Below are positions 16,495 to 25,090 of a stretch of DNA of 64,000 bases, piece after piece (positions within the stretch are counted from its first letter, which is position 1; each line of letters opens with the position of its first letter). Source of the DNA: VXYL01 sp964348085. Its GTDB lineage: Bacteria > Pseudomonadota > Gammaproteobacteria > Pseudomonadales > Azotimanducaceae. The DNA is taken from contig CAYGBI010000009.1 in assembly GCA_964348085.1 (NCBI GenBank), forward strand, positions 1 to 64,000, read 5' to 3'. A model generated the notes under the pieces. The model was not told the origin of the DNA. It ran no database searches and was given only the letters and a program-made list of their open reading frames with translations. The position numbers and the translations under genes were made by a program.

Positions 16495-17766
16495 TCAGTC
16501 CGCCGCTTGCGCCACGGCGAACACGTCGTCGGCGCCGATGCCGAGATGGTTGGCGAGGTGCCGCGCCAAGTCCCGCGCGTCGTCGCCGGCGCCATGGATG
16601 AAGCTCGACTTGCGGCGGCGCATGAAGGTCAGTCCCATCGCCACCATTCCGGGCGCGCCTTCTACGACGCCGCCGTCGTGCCGGAGGCGCCCCTTGCGGT
16701 CGAGCACCGGCACGTCCAGCCAAGAGTAGTCGGGCCGATATCCGGTGGCCCATAGGATGCTGCGGATGCCTTCTTTCGCCAAGTCGAAACCGAGGCTCGG
16801 CGTATCCGGAACGACAGTCCTCGGCAGGCGGGTGGGCGGCTCGGCGCCGTTGCCGCCATGTTCATCCGCCCACTCGTCAATGCCGTTCAACAGGCGATTC
16901 ATCTTCAAATCGGCAAGCGTGCAGACGTTGCGTAACGAACCTGAAAACTGCGCCTTGCCGTCGCGCAAGCCCATCAGTCGGCCGACGAGGCGCACGCCGA
17001 TAGCGGTGAGCGCGTTCAAGTCTAGGGTTGATCGTTCCTCGGTGCCGGCAAGCTGCGGCGACGGCACGTTGCGGGCCCGGTTGATGTCGTCGACGGCGTC
17101 GTAGCGATCGTCGAGCAGGCCGACCCGATCCATCCACCACTGAATGTCGTGGCCGCGATAGAGGCGAGGCATGCGCACGTGCTCGCCCACCGAGATCGTG
17201 ACCGGGCGCCCGGAACGGTGTAGCTCCTCGCCGAGCTGCAGACCGGTGGCCGATGCGCCGACGACGAGCACGCCGCCGGGCGGCAGGTCGTCCGGGTTGC
17301 GGTAATCCAAGGCGGTAAGCGATTCGATGTCCGCCGACACGCCCGCCGCGCTGGCCGGCAGCGCCGGCAGATTGCACGCGCCACTCGCCAACACGAGCGA
17401 ACGGCACCGCCAATCGCCGTCGCTGGTATGCACGAGGTAGCCGTTGCCGCTTCGGCACACACGCTCGACCGTGACGTTGGCGCGCACCGGCGCGTCGATC
17501 TCGGCCGCGTAGGAGGCGATGAACGCGGCCACTTCCGCGGCGGTCATGAAGCCGTCCGGGTCATCGCCCGCATAAGCGTAGCCGGGCAGGTGGGTCTGCC
17601 AGTTGGGAGTTAGCAGACGCAGCGAGTCCCAGCGCTCGGTGCGCCACGAATTGGCCACTTCGCCCCGTTCGAGGACGACATGGTCGATACCGAGCGCGGC
17701 GAGCTCGTGGCTCATGGCGAGGCCGGACTGGCCGCCGCCGACGACCAGCGTGGTAACGAATGGGAT
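16495..17766 (-). CDS. Flavin-containing monooxygenase-like protein, start codon non-canonical
   Basis: Predicted FAD/NADPH-dependent oxidoreductase of about 423 aa. The first ATG in frame (17715) would remove the FAD-binding glycine motif, but the frame upstream encodes VVGGGQSGLA, the expected GxGxxG. There is no ATG, GTG or TTG in frame between that motif and the upstream OsmC gene. AAGGAG (17779-17774) stands 7 nt before an ATC at 17766, the best-placed initiator. A second Rossmann motif, for NADPH, is VLVVGASATGLQLGEEL; a C-terminal ATGYRPDYSW is typical of the family. It is either an AUC start, a point mutation or a sequencing error. OsmC precedes it by 26 bp, probably in one operon. 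Confidence 0.8.
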   Translation of the reverse strand: MPFVTTLVVGGGQSGLAMSHELAALGIDHVVLERGEVANSWRTERWDSLRLLTPNWQTHLPGYAYAGDDPDGFMTAAEVAAFIASYAAEIDAPVRANVTVERVCRSGNGYLVHTSDGDWRCRSLVLASGACNLPALPASAAGVSADIESLTALDYRNPDDLPPGGVLVVGASATGLQLGEELHRSGRPVTISVGEHVRMPRLYRGHDIQWWMDRVGLLDDRYDAVDDINRARNVPSPQLAGTEERSTLDLNALTAIGVRLVGRLMGLRDGKAQFSGSLRNVCTLADLKMNRLLNGIDEWADEHGGNGAEPPTRLPRTVVPDTPSLGFDLAKEGIRSILWATGYRPDYSWLDVPVLDRKGRLRHDGGVVEGAPGMVAMGLTFMRRRKSSFIHGAGDDARDLARHLANHLGIGADDVFAVAQAAD

Positions 17767-17792
17767 GACGCTTCTCCTTGACGGTGAGCGCG

Positions 17793-18353
17793 CTACTTCA
17801 CTTCGACGGTGACGTTGGTGGGGTTGGTAATGATGTCGTACACCGCAGAGCGCTTCTGCGACTGCGCCACCAAGGCTTCGATGTCGTCGGCGGAGGCGTC
17901 CGCGTCGATGTCGTAGCTAACCTTGATGCCGCTGAAGCCATTGCGCACGTCGGCGTCCGCGCCGAGTATGCCTTGGACGTCCATATCGCCTTCCAGCGTC
18001 GCCTTCACCGACTTGAGCTGAATATCGCGGTTCTGCGCAACCGAGGCGACGCCAGCGGTCAGGCAACTGGCCAGACCGACCAGCACGTATTCGACCGGCG
18101 TCGCGCCGTTGTCCTCGGCGGCGAACGTCTCGGGATGATCGGCGTCGAAGCTGAACTCGCGCTTGTGCTTCTGCTCGTCGCCCCAGCCGAAATAGCCTTC
18201 CACGGAGGATTGACTGTGGGTGCCGTTTACCCACTCGCAGGTGGCTCGCCACGTGAACTGCGCGGTCTCCGGCGCGTCGGACACGGCTGCGCGAGCGCCC
18301 AGTAGGGCGTCGACATTGACGCCGTTGTCTGCTTTATCGACGTTGTCGGTCAT
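17793..18353 (-). CDS. OsmC-like family protein
   Basis: 186 aa. An OsmC/Ohr-like fold is indicated by the central helix GLASCLTAGVASVAQNR containing C97 and by the C-terminal RSAVYDIITNPTNVTVEVK. In peroxide-reducing OsmC and Ohr a second cysteine sits where this protein has serine (QKRSAVYD), so it may lack the classical dithiol mechanism and act differently. Family members detoxify organic hydroperoxides or bind other ligands in the cytoplasm. It is transcribed towards the flavin monooxygenase, which follows closely; a redox-protection pair is plausible but not shown. Confidence 0.85.
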   Translation of the reverse strand: MTDNVDKADNGVNVDALLGARAAVSDAPETAQFTWRATCEWVNGTHSQSSVEGYFGWGDEQKHKREFSFDADHPETFAAEDNGATPVEYVLVGLASCLTAGVASVAQNRDIQLKSVKATLEGDMDVQGILGADADVRNGFSGIKVSYDIDADASADDIEALVAQSQKRSAVYDIITNPTNVTVEVK

Positions 18354-18824
18354 GGCGAGGTACCTAGCTGATATACGAACGCGCGGATTCTAGGCGGCTT
18401 GCGGTTTTCGCTCAACGTCATTCGACGGGTCGACTGCGACCCTCAAACGGTACGCGGGTTGCGCTTGTGAGAGAACTCATCGAGAGTTGCCTGCGAACAC
18501 TATATTAATGTACAGTATCCGTGTGTGGCAGATGGCGAAAGGTGAGGGCGACGGCACTTCCAGAGCGGCCGTCCGGTATCGTTTCGTCGCGGTCGGTCGC
18601 GGCCGAATGTGCATGATGCGCGCCCTTGTCCCTTGCCGGGAGGGCGCCCGACCAATCTCGGCGCGCCGCGGGCTGCCAACGTGGGCTGTGGGCCGCCAGA
18701 AGCGGGGTGCTAAAGGAAAGGACGTCAGAGGTTGGAGAGGTTGCACAGAATCGACGCAACCGCTCGTGCGCCGTGGCGCACAAAGCGGCTAGAGTTGGCG
18801 AATATCGACTGGACCGAGGCGCAT
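18354..18824. other. Intergenic region between osmC-like gene and uppS
   Basis: About 470 bp separating divergent genes. TTGCCT (18487-18492) with TACAGT (18511-18516) at 18-bp spacing is a weak sigma70-like candidate towards uppS. An AT-rich patch near 18500-18515 stands out in the GC-rich surroundings. Frr, pyrH and tsf, which often precede uppS in proteobacteria, are not here. No frame with convincing coding character is present. Confidence 0.4.
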
Positions 18825-19583
18825 ATGCCTGAGCCAAAATTGAAGCTGGTGGATGCCGCCTCGTCGCCGGGCGAGCCGGCCGGACCTCGCCATCTAGCGA
18901 TCGTCATGGATGGCAACCACCGCTGGGCGCGCGGGCGGCGCTTGCCCGGCGCCGCCGGCCACCGTGCGGGGGCCAAGAACGTCAAGGTCATCGCCCAAGC
19001 TTGCGCCGACCGGGGTGTTGAGTGCTTGACGCTATTTGCCTTTAGCACCGAGAACTGGCAGCGCCCGAGGCGCGAGGTGAACCTGCTCTTGGATCTCATG
19101 CGCGGCGTGTTGAACGACGATATCGACGAGTTGAACCGCAAGGGGGCGCGGTTGCGCTTCATCGGCGACCGCCGGCGTTTTCCCGCCGACCTGCAAACGC
19201 TGATGAATCGCGCCGAGCGGCTCACCGAGGTCAACGAACGCTTGCATCTGACCATCGCCGTCAACTACGGCGGTCGCTGGGACATCGTGCAGGCGGCGCG
19301 GGAGATCGCGCGGGCGGCGTGCGACGGGGATTTGGATCCGGAAACGCTGGACCAAGAAGGCTTTGCCTCGTTCCTGTCGTTGCGAGATCTGCCGCCGCCG
19401 GACCTGTGCATACGCACCGGTGGCGACCGGCGCATCAGCAACTTCCTTTTGTGGGATTTCGCCTACACGGAGTTGTACTTCACTTCCGACTACTGGCCGG
19501 ACTTCGACGAGGGACGGCTGGTGCGGGCGTTCGCGGACTTCAACGCTAGGCAGCGGCGCTACGGCGCCAGAGTGCAACCGTAG
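18825..19583 (+). CDS. uppS: Undecaprenyl diphosphate synthase (di-trans,poly-cis)
   Basis: 252 aa. Condenses isopentenyl diphosphate with farnesyl diphosphate to the C55 lipid carrier used for peptidoglycan and O-antigen. The catalytic aspartate is D29 in HLAIVMDGNHRWAR; the NYGGRWDIVQA and RTGGDRRISNFLLWD motifs are both present. Canonical proteins have glutamate and glutamine where this one has aspartates in the last motif, a mild deviation. The start at 18825 is chosen from family length; the frame extends 93 nt upstream with unlikely composition. It heads the block uppS-cdsA-rseP-bamA. Confidence 0.93.
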   Translation: MPEPKLKLVDAASSPGEPAGPRHLAIVMDGNHRWARGRRLPGAAGHRAGAKNVKVIAQACADRGVECLTLFAFSTENWQRPRREVNLLLDLMRGVLNDDIDELNRKGARLRFIGDRRRFPADLQTLMNRAERLTEVNERLHLTIAVNYGGRWDIVQAAREIARAACDGDLDPETLDQEGFASFLSLRDLPPPDLCIRTGGDRRISNFLLWDFAYTELYFTSDYWPDFDEGRLVRAFADFNARQRRYGARVQP

Positions 19584-19593
19584 CGTCTCGCGC

Positions 19594-19645
19594 CGGTATG
19601 TGCGGTATGTGCGGTATGTGTGGTAAGTGCGGTAAGTGCGGAATG
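19594..19645. repeat. 9-bp tandem repeat between uppS and cdsA
   Basis: Units of CGGTATGTG run head to tail: three exact copies (19594-19620), then TGGTAAGTG, CGGTAAGTG and a partial CGGAATG. About 5.8 copies lie just after the uppS stop, and they are long enough to slip during replication. Confidence 0.85.
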
Positions 19646-19705
19646 AACCGTGGCGTCCGGCGGACGGCTGGGAGACAAAGTTGACGCGGGCGAGGCGCGG
19701 GCGCG

Positions 19706-20569
19706 TTGCTTAACGTACGCATCGCAACGGCGCTGGTTCTCGTCGCCGTCGTCGCGGGGGCGGCAATCTACCTGCCGCCGCCTTGGCTCGCCGCGTTTTT
19801 TCACGTGCTCGCGTTGGTTGCCGCCTACGAGTGGGCGAAACTGGCTGGCCTCGCCAAGCGCATGGAGTGGATTGGCTACGCGGCCGCGCTAACGGCTGTG
19901 GTGGTGGCGCTTTGGTTGGTGCCCGGCGCGGCTGACGTCACGGGATTGGCGGAGGGCGTGGCGGTTGCGATGTGGACAGCGGCGCCGCCCGCTTGGCTGG
20001 CCACATTCGCCGTCGCGGCGCTGCTTTGGCTCGTCGCCTTGGTGTTGGTTTGCGTTTATCCCGCAAGCGCTCGCCTGTTGCGTTCGCGATTCGCAATGCT
20101 GGCCGCTGGCGTCGTGATCATCGGTGCCACCTGGTTGGCGCTGGTGTCGTTGAAGATGGCCGGCACCGGCTTGCTGCTCTGGTTGCTGGTGGCGGTGGCG
20201 CTGGCGGATACCGGCGCCTACTTCGCCGGACGCAAGTTCGGCCGCCGCAAGCTCGCGCCCCGGGTAAGTCCCGGCAAGACGTGGGAGGGCGTCGTCGGGG
20301 GTGCGTTGGCCACGTTGGCGTGGGGCGTCGGCGGCGCTTGGCTGTTCGACGACGACGTGCTGGTCTGGCTGGGCATCTCGGCCGTCGTGTTTTTCGCCGC
20401 TGTGCTGGGCGACTTGCTCGAAAGCGCCTTCAAGCGTGCGCGAGGCGTCAAGGACTCGGGTGGCCTATTGCCGGGCCACGGCGGCCTACTCGATCGCATC
20501 GACTCGCTCTTGGCCGCCGCGCCGACGTTGGCGTTGCTGTTGGCCGTGCGGGACGGCGTCTCTGTTTGA
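19706..20569 (+). CDS. cdsA: Phosphatidate cytidylyltransferase (CDP-diglyceride synthase)
   Basis: 287 aa, an integral membrane protein with about eight hydrophobic helices. It makes CDP-diacylglycerol from phosphatidate and CTP, the precursor of all phospholipids, including the phosphatidylserine used by Psd encoded at 46.4 kb. The family signature is intact at the C-terminus: SAFKRARGVKDSGGLLPGHG followed by GLLDRIDSL. SPGKTWEGVVGG is also typical. The start is a TTG at 19706; no ATG or GTG in frame gives a better fit, and a weak GAGG lies upstream. The 9-bp repeats lie in its leader. Confidence 0.92.
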   Translation: MLNVRIATALVLVAVVAGAAIYLPPPWLAAFFHVLALVAAYEWAKLAGLAKRMEWIGYAAALTAVVVALWLVPGAADVTGLAEGVAVAMWTAAPPAWLATFAVAALLWLVALVLVCVYPASARLLRSRFAMLAAGVVIIGATWLALVSLKMAGTGLLLWLLVAVALADTGAYFAGRKFGRRKLAPRVSPGKTWEGVVGGALATLAWGVGGAWLFDDDVLVWLGISAVVFFAAVLGDLLESAFKRARGVKDSGGLLPGHGGLLDRIDSLLAAAPTLALLLAVRDGVSV

Positions 20570-20572
20570 GTC

Positions 20573-20681
20573 GCCAGCAGCCTGTTGGCGGCGTCAGCCG
20601 CGAAGTCCGACCTACGTATAGCGTCGCTTGGGTTTAAGGCGAAATGCGGTGCCGGAGGCAACGGCTTCGTGGTGCTGGCGT
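20573..20681 (-). repeat. Dispersed palindromic repeat, copy A
   Basis: Begins AGCAGCCTGTTGGCGGCG three bases after the cdsA stop and ends near GTGGTGCTGGCGTCG. In reverse complement it reads GCCAGCACCACGAAGCCGTT, TGCCTCCGGCACCGCATTT, then GTCGGACTTCGCGGCTGACG, matching the other copies. It lies exactly where dxr often stands in related gene orders. Confidence 0.7.
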
Positions 20682-20785
20682 CGATTTCCTACACCGACTC
20701 GGGCGAATGTCGGCATCGTCCCGGGCTCAGGCGCGGTATGATGCGCCTGAACTTAGTGCGCTGATCGACGGTCAAAGGCCAGCCG

Positions 20786-22138
20786 ATGGATATTCTGCAC
20801 ATCCTCTTCTACTTTCTCGTGGCGCTCGGCGTCTTGGTGACGTTTCACGAGGCGGGTCATTTTCTCGTCGCTCGCTGGACCGGCGTACACGTGGTGCGCT
20901 TTTGCGTCGGTTTCGGCAAACCCATTCTCACTTGGCGGGACAAACGCGGCACGGAGTTCGCCATCGCCGCGCTGCCGTTGGGTGGCTATGTGCGCCTCTA
21001 TGACCGCCGGGACGCGGACGCGGCGCAGTATGCGCCGGCGGATCCGGCCTTGGCGCATCGCTCCTATGACCGACTGAAGCCGCAGTGGCGTATCGCCATC
21101 GCCCTCGGCGGACCGGGTGCGAACTTTCTGTTGGCGTTCATTCTGTACTGGCTGGTCGCGGTGGTCGGCGTGCCGGTCGCCACCCCCGAGATCGCGGTCG
21201 CCACGGACAGTCCGGCGTATCAGGCCGGGTTGCGCGAGGGCGATGAGATCGTCGGTGTGGACGGCCAACCCACCGAGAGCTGGGCCGATATCGGCATGGC
21301 GCTCGTGGCGCGGCTCGGCGACACCGGCGTAATCGAGTTCGAAACCGAGCGCGACGGCAGCCGAAGCCAGCGCGCCGTCGTCATAGAGGACTGGCTCGTC
21401 GGCGCCGACGACCCGGATGTGATCGCCGCTTTGGGTCTGAGCCCCCTGCGACCCGCGTTCATCGGCGGTGTGCTTGAAAACCAACCGGCTATGGAAGCGG
21501 GATTGCGCGCCAACGACCTCGTCACCCACGTCGACGGTCGGCCAATCCAGCGCTGGAGCGAGTTCGTCGCGCTGGTTCGAGAGAGTCCTGAGAAGCCGAT
21601 CACGCTAACGGTAGTGCGCGAATCCGACACGCGGACGGTGCGCGTCACGCCGAAGATGCGGTTCGATGACGCCGGCGACGAGTACGGCTTCGTGGGGGTC
21701 GAAGCGGGGCGTCCCACCCGAATTGTGCGGGAGGGGGTGTTCGCCGCACTCGGTCGCGCGGCTGGCGACACTTACGCGTATTCGGTGTTGACGGTGAAGC
21801 TCATCGGCAAGATGCTGACCTTGGATGTGTCGCCGAAAAACGTCGCCGGACCGATCACCATCGCCAAGGTGACGAGTGACTCGGCCCGCGCCGGTTTCGG
21901 CCAATTCGTTTCTCTGCTGGCGCTGCTGTCGATCAATCTGGGCTTGATCAACCTGCTGCCCATTCCCATCCTCGACGGCGGCGTCGTGGTGATGAACGGT
22001 ATCGAATTGGTTCGCCGCAAACCGCCGTCGGCCCGGCTCGAAGCCATGACCGCCCGCGTTGGCTTGGCGATGGTGGCGGGGTTGATGGTGTTTGTGTTCT
22101 ATGTCGATATTCTGCGCTGGTTTTGGTCGGCTTCTTGA
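20786..22138 (+). CDS. rseP: Site-2 metalloprotease RseP
   Basis: 450 aa. Inner-membrane zinc protease that performs regulated intramembrane cleavage, classically of anti-sigma-E, and clears signal-peptide remnants. The zinc motif HEAGH is at 21-25 in the first helix. Two PDZ domains occupy about 125-300 (visible as QAGLREGDEIVGVDGQP and EAGLRANDLVTHVDGRPI). The third zinc ligand region NLLPIPILDGG and the last helix close the protein. TATGAT at 20737-20742 is a possible -10. bamA follows after 47 bp, the usual pairing in proteobacterial envelope operons. Confidence 0.93.
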   Translation: MDILHILFYFLVALGVLVTFHEAGHFLVARWTGVHVVRFCVGFGKPILTWRDKRGTEFAIAALPLGGYVRLYDRRDADAAQYAPADPALAHRSYDRLKPQWRIAIALGGPGANFLLAFILYWLVAVVGVPVATPEIAVATDSPAYQAGLREGDEIVGVDGQPTESWADIGMALVARLGDTGVIEFETERDGSRSQRAVVIEDWLVGADDPDVIAALGLSPLRPAFIGGVLENQPAMEAGLRANDLVTHVDGRPIQRWSEFVALVRESPEKPITLTVVRESDTRTVRVTPKMRFDDAGDEYGFVGVEAGRPTRIVREGVFAALGRAAGDTYAYSVLTVKLIGKMLTLDVSPKNVAGPITIAKVTSDSARAGFGQFVSLLALLSINLGLINLLPIPILDGGVVVMNGIELVRRKPPSARLEAMTARVGLAMVAGLMVFVFYVDILRWFWSAS

Positions 22139-22170
22139 CCAAGCTTGCAACGAACGGCCACCGGATTTTC

Positions 22171-22179
22171 AAGGAGGTG
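22171..22179 (+). promoter_or_regulatory. Strong Shine-Dalgarno deciding the bamA start
   Basis: AAGGAGGTG, a near-complete anti-16S match, stands 6 nt before the ATG at 22186. The next in-frame ATG, at 22285, has no such site. It supports a precursor with two hydrophobic N-terminal segments. Confidence 0.7.
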
Positions 22180-22185
22180 CGTCAA

Positions 22186-24990
22186 ATGACATGTGCGATC
22201 AGGTTCCGTGTACTGCTCGCGTTCCTCGCCGGCTCGGCGGCGCGCGCCGCCCTTGCGCGACGGCCAAATGGTGGACTACGCCGGATGACTAGTCAGCGCG
22301 TCGCGAAGGGGTTTGGCCGGTTTGGCCGATGGCGGCGCTATGTCGCAATCGCGCTCGCCTCGTATGCGCCGCTGGCCATCGCCGACCACTGGGTCGCCAT
22401 CGGCGCCTTGGGCGCCTTGGACGCCGCCGAACGCATGGCCGCCGACGCCGAGGAGAAATTGGGCATGTCGTTCTCTACGCGGCCGGTGGCGGCCGACTCC
22501 GGGCGCGTCCACCGGGTCGTGACCGGGCCGTTTGCGACTCGAGGGGAGGCGGATGCGGTTGTCCAGACCGTTCGCGCCAATGGTTTCGAGGACGCTTGGG
22601 TCGTGGAAACCGAGGCCGAGTCGCTGGTCGAGCTGTCGCCGGTCGAGTTGCCACCTGCCGAGTCGCCGGTCGACCTGTCGCGTGGCGATTCGCTGGTCGA
22701 CCTGCCGCGTGGTTGGGCGCCTTTCAAAGTAACGGATATTCAGTTGCAGGGCCTGCAGCGGGTGTCTTCGGGCACGGTGTTCAACCTGCTGCCGGCGAGC
22801 GTCGGCGACACCTTGGATGGTGCCGATACGCGCGAATTGGTGCGGCTCCTGTTCCAGTCGGGTTATTTCGACGACATCTCATTGCTTCGGGACGAAGACA
22901 CGTTGATCGTGCGCGTGCGCGAGCGGCCGGCGATCGAGAAGATCGAACTCGAAGGCAACAAGGCCATCAAGTCCGAAGATCTGCTGCAGAGCTTGGGCGA
23001 CGCGGGGCTGGCGGAAGGGGAGATATTCAAGCAGGCGACGCTGGAACGCATCGGCATCGAGCTCACCCGCTCCTATCTCGCCCAAGGCCGCTACAACGCG
23101 AGCATCGACCCTACCGTCAAGGAGCTGCCGCGCAACCGCGTCGAGGTGAAGATCGACATCGACGAAGGCAAGAGCTCCGGCGTGCGACACATCAACTTCG
23201 TCGGCGCCAAAGTGTTCGACCAGAGCGAGTTGTTGCAGCCCTTGGAGCTCAAGCATCCCAACCTGCTCTCCTTTGTCCGCGGCAAGGACAAGTACTCCCG
23301 CGAAAAGATGCAGGGCGACTTGGAGAAGCTCGAGGCGCATTACCAGAACCGCGGTTATGTGGAGTTCGACGCCCGCTCGGTGCAAGTGAGCATTACCCCG
23401 GACAAGCGTTCGGTGTACATCACGGTGAACGTGCACGAGGGTGATCGTTATACGGTGGATGAGGTGAAACTCATCGGCGACGTTTCCGATGTAGACCCGG
23501 AGTTGGTCACCAACCTGTTCTTGGTGCGCAAGGGGCAGGTCTTCAATCGAGCCTTGGTCACCGCTACCGAGGAGCGCATTACGGGCGCGTTCGGCAACTC
23601 GGGCTTCACGTTCGCGAGCGCGTCAGGCGTGCCGGAGGTGAAGGACAACGGTATGGTGGATGTGAAGTTCGTGGTGGACGCCGGCAAGCGCGCCTACGTT
23701 CGACGCATCACGTTCACCGGCAATACGCTGACCATGGACGAGGTGTTGCGCCGGGAGATGCGGCAAATCGAGGGTGGCTGGGCGTCCACGCAGCAGATCG
23801 ACCGGTCCAAGGTGCGCTTGGACCAACTCGGTTTCTTTGAACCGCAGTCGGTGAATGTCGAAACGCCGCAAGTACCGGGCACGGAAGACCAAATCGACGT
23901 CGATTTCAACGTGGAGGAATTGCCCACGGGGGCCTACACCGCGCAATTAGGCTATTCGCAGTGGGGCGGTCTCTTGGTGTCCGCCGGCGTGCAGCAGAAG
24001 AATGTCGCCGGCAGCGGCAACAGCATTGGCTTTTCGGTCAGTTGGAGCGACTACCAGCGCTCCGCCAACTTCAGCTACCACGACCCCTACTACACGGTGG
24101 ACGGCATCAGTCGAGGCTTCAACATCTTCGCCCGCGAGACGAACTACTTCGCCATCAACATCGCGCGCTACTCCACGGATTCCTATGGCGCCGGCGTCAA
24201 CTTCGAGTTTCCCGTCGGCGAGACGCAGCGGCTGCAGGTTGGCCTCACCGCGGAGCAGACGTCCATCAAGGACAACGTGTTCTCGGCGGCGGAGATCCTC
24301 GACTTCATCGACAGCGTCGGGTCGGACTTCTTCAACGTCAAGGCGCGCGGGCTGTGGATGCGTTCGACGCTGAACCACGGTTTGTTCCCGACGGCCGGAC
24401 GGCGACAGACGGTGAGCGCCACCGTCGCCCTGCCGGGTAGCGACTTGCAGTTCTATCGCTTGAACTACAACGCCGATCTGTACTATCCGCTGCCCTTCGC
24501 CCGTTCCCTCTCGGCGCATCTGCGCACGCGGTTGGGCTATGGCGGCGTGTACTCGTCCACCGAGACGTACCCGTTCTACGAGCACTTCTTTGCCGGCGGC
24601 TTCGGCTCGGTGCGGGGCTACGAGAAGAGCACCCTTGGGCCGAAGATCAACGACAGCAGCGGGTTCTATGTGAACGGCCAGCCGTTCGGCGGCAATCTGT
24701 TGGTGGAAGGCTCCGCGGAGCTGATTTTCCCGCTGCCTTTCCTCCCTGCATCGAGGGGGGTGCGCTCGCTCTATTTTGTCGACGCCGGCAACGTCTTCAA
24801 CACCAACTGCGTCCAAGAGGACCGCAACTGCTTCGAGTTCGATAGCAAGGACATTCGCATCACCACCGGCTTCGCCATCAGTTGGCTGTCGCCGATGGGG
24901 CCGATGTCCTTCGCCTTGGCGCACCCGTTCAACCGCCAGCCGGGCGATGAAGTGGAACAGTTCTCCTTCGAGGTGGGTCAGACGTTCTGA
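22186..24990 (+). CDS. bamA: BamA outer-membrane assembly factor with extra N-terminal SPOR-like domain
   Basis: 934 aa, longer than the usual 770-820. After two hydrophobic segments (about 7-24 and 52-66) comes a region that is not part of standard BamA. Residues about 67-142 read like a SPOR domain: HWVAIGALGALDAAERMA, then RVHRVVTGPFATRGEADA and VRANGFEDAWVV. A proline/valine linker with repeated SPVEL, SPVDL and SLVDL units (about 150-174) leads into five POTRA domains (from FKVTDIQLQGLQRV) and a 16-strand Omp85 barrel ending FEVGQTF with the terminal phenylalanine. BamA inserts beta-barrel proteins into the outer membrane; SPOR domains elsewhere bind denuded peptidoglycan. The fusion would tether the machine to the wall, which is inference. 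Confidence 0.9.
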   Translation: MTCAIRFRVLLAFLAGSAARAALARRPNGGLRRMTSQRVAKGFGRFGRWRRYVAIALASYAPLAIADHWVAIGALGALDAAERMAADAEEKLGMSFSTRPVAADSGRVHRVVTGPFATRGEADAVVQTVRANGFEDAWVVETEAESLVELSPVELPPAESPVDLSRGDSLVDLPRGWAPFKVTDIQLQGLQRVSSGTVFNLLPASVGDTLDGADTRELVRLLFQSGYFDDISLLRDEDTLIVRVRERPAIEKIELEGNKAIKSEDLLQSLGDAGLAEGEIFKQATLERIGIELTRSYLAQGRYNASIDPTVKELPRNRVEVKIDIDEGKSSGVRHINFVGAKVFDQSELLQPLELKHPNLLSFVRGKDKYSREKMQGDLEKLEAHYQNRGYVEFDARSVQVSITPDKRSVYITVNVHEGDRYTVDEVKLIGDVSDVDPELVTNLFLVRKGQVFNRALVTATEERITGAFGNSGFTFASASGVPEVKDNGMVDVKFVVDAGKRAYVRRITFTGNTLTMDEVLRREMRQIEGGWASTQQIDRSKVRLDQLGFFEPQSVNVETPQVPGTEDQIDVDFNVEELPTGAYTAQLGYSQWGGLLVSAGVQQKNVAGSGNSIGFSVSWSDYQRSANFSYHDPYYTVDGISRGFNIFARETNYFAINIARYSTDSYGAGVNFEFPVGETQRLQVGLTAEQTSIKDNVFSAAEILDFIDSVGSDFFNVKARGLWMRSTLNHGLFPTAGRRQTVSATVALPGSDLQFYRLNYNADLYYPLPFARSLSAHLRTRLGYGGVYSSTETYPFYEHFFAGGFGSVRGYEKSTLGPKINDSSGFYVNGQPFGGNLLVEGSAELIFPLPFLPASRGVRSLYFVDAGNVFNTNCVQEDRNCFEFDSKDIRITTGFAISWLSPMGPMSFALAHPFNRQPGDEVEQFSFEVGQTF

Positions 24991-24996
24991 TTGCGT

Positions 24997-25035
24997 GGCA
25001 AGGGAACTGCGACGGACGGCAAGGGAACTGCGACG
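24997..25035. repeat. 18-bp direct repeat between bamA and ompH
   Basis: GGCAAGGGAACTGCGACG occurs at 24997-25014 and again at 25018-25035, a 21-bp period with no mismatch. It lies directly after the bamA stop codon and before the hairpin. Confidence 0.85.
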
Positions 25036-25066
25036 AGAGCGGAAACGGTGGCGTACAATAGGTGTC

Positions 25067-25090
25067 GCCCGGCGTTCGCCGGGCATTTTT
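25067..25090 (+). terminator. Intrinsic-terminator-like hairpin between bamA and ompH
   Basis: GCCCGGCG (25067-25074) pairs with CGCCGGGC (25077-25084), effectively a 7-bp GC stem with a GTTC loop, followed by ATTTTT. TACAAT at 25054-25059 is a possible -10 just upstream. It would limit read-through from bamA or act as an attenuator, unusual inside a normally cotranscribed unit. Confidence 0.65.

Noticed and set aside
18487..18792. 101-codon plus-strand frame upstream of uppS
   Set aside because: No ribosome binding site, no homology that I recognise, and the region looks like a promoter-bearing gap.
19594..19645. Possible CRISPR-like array
   Set aside because: The units are 9 bp with no spacers; a simple microsatellite. 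No direct-repeat/spacer array was seen anywhere in the window.
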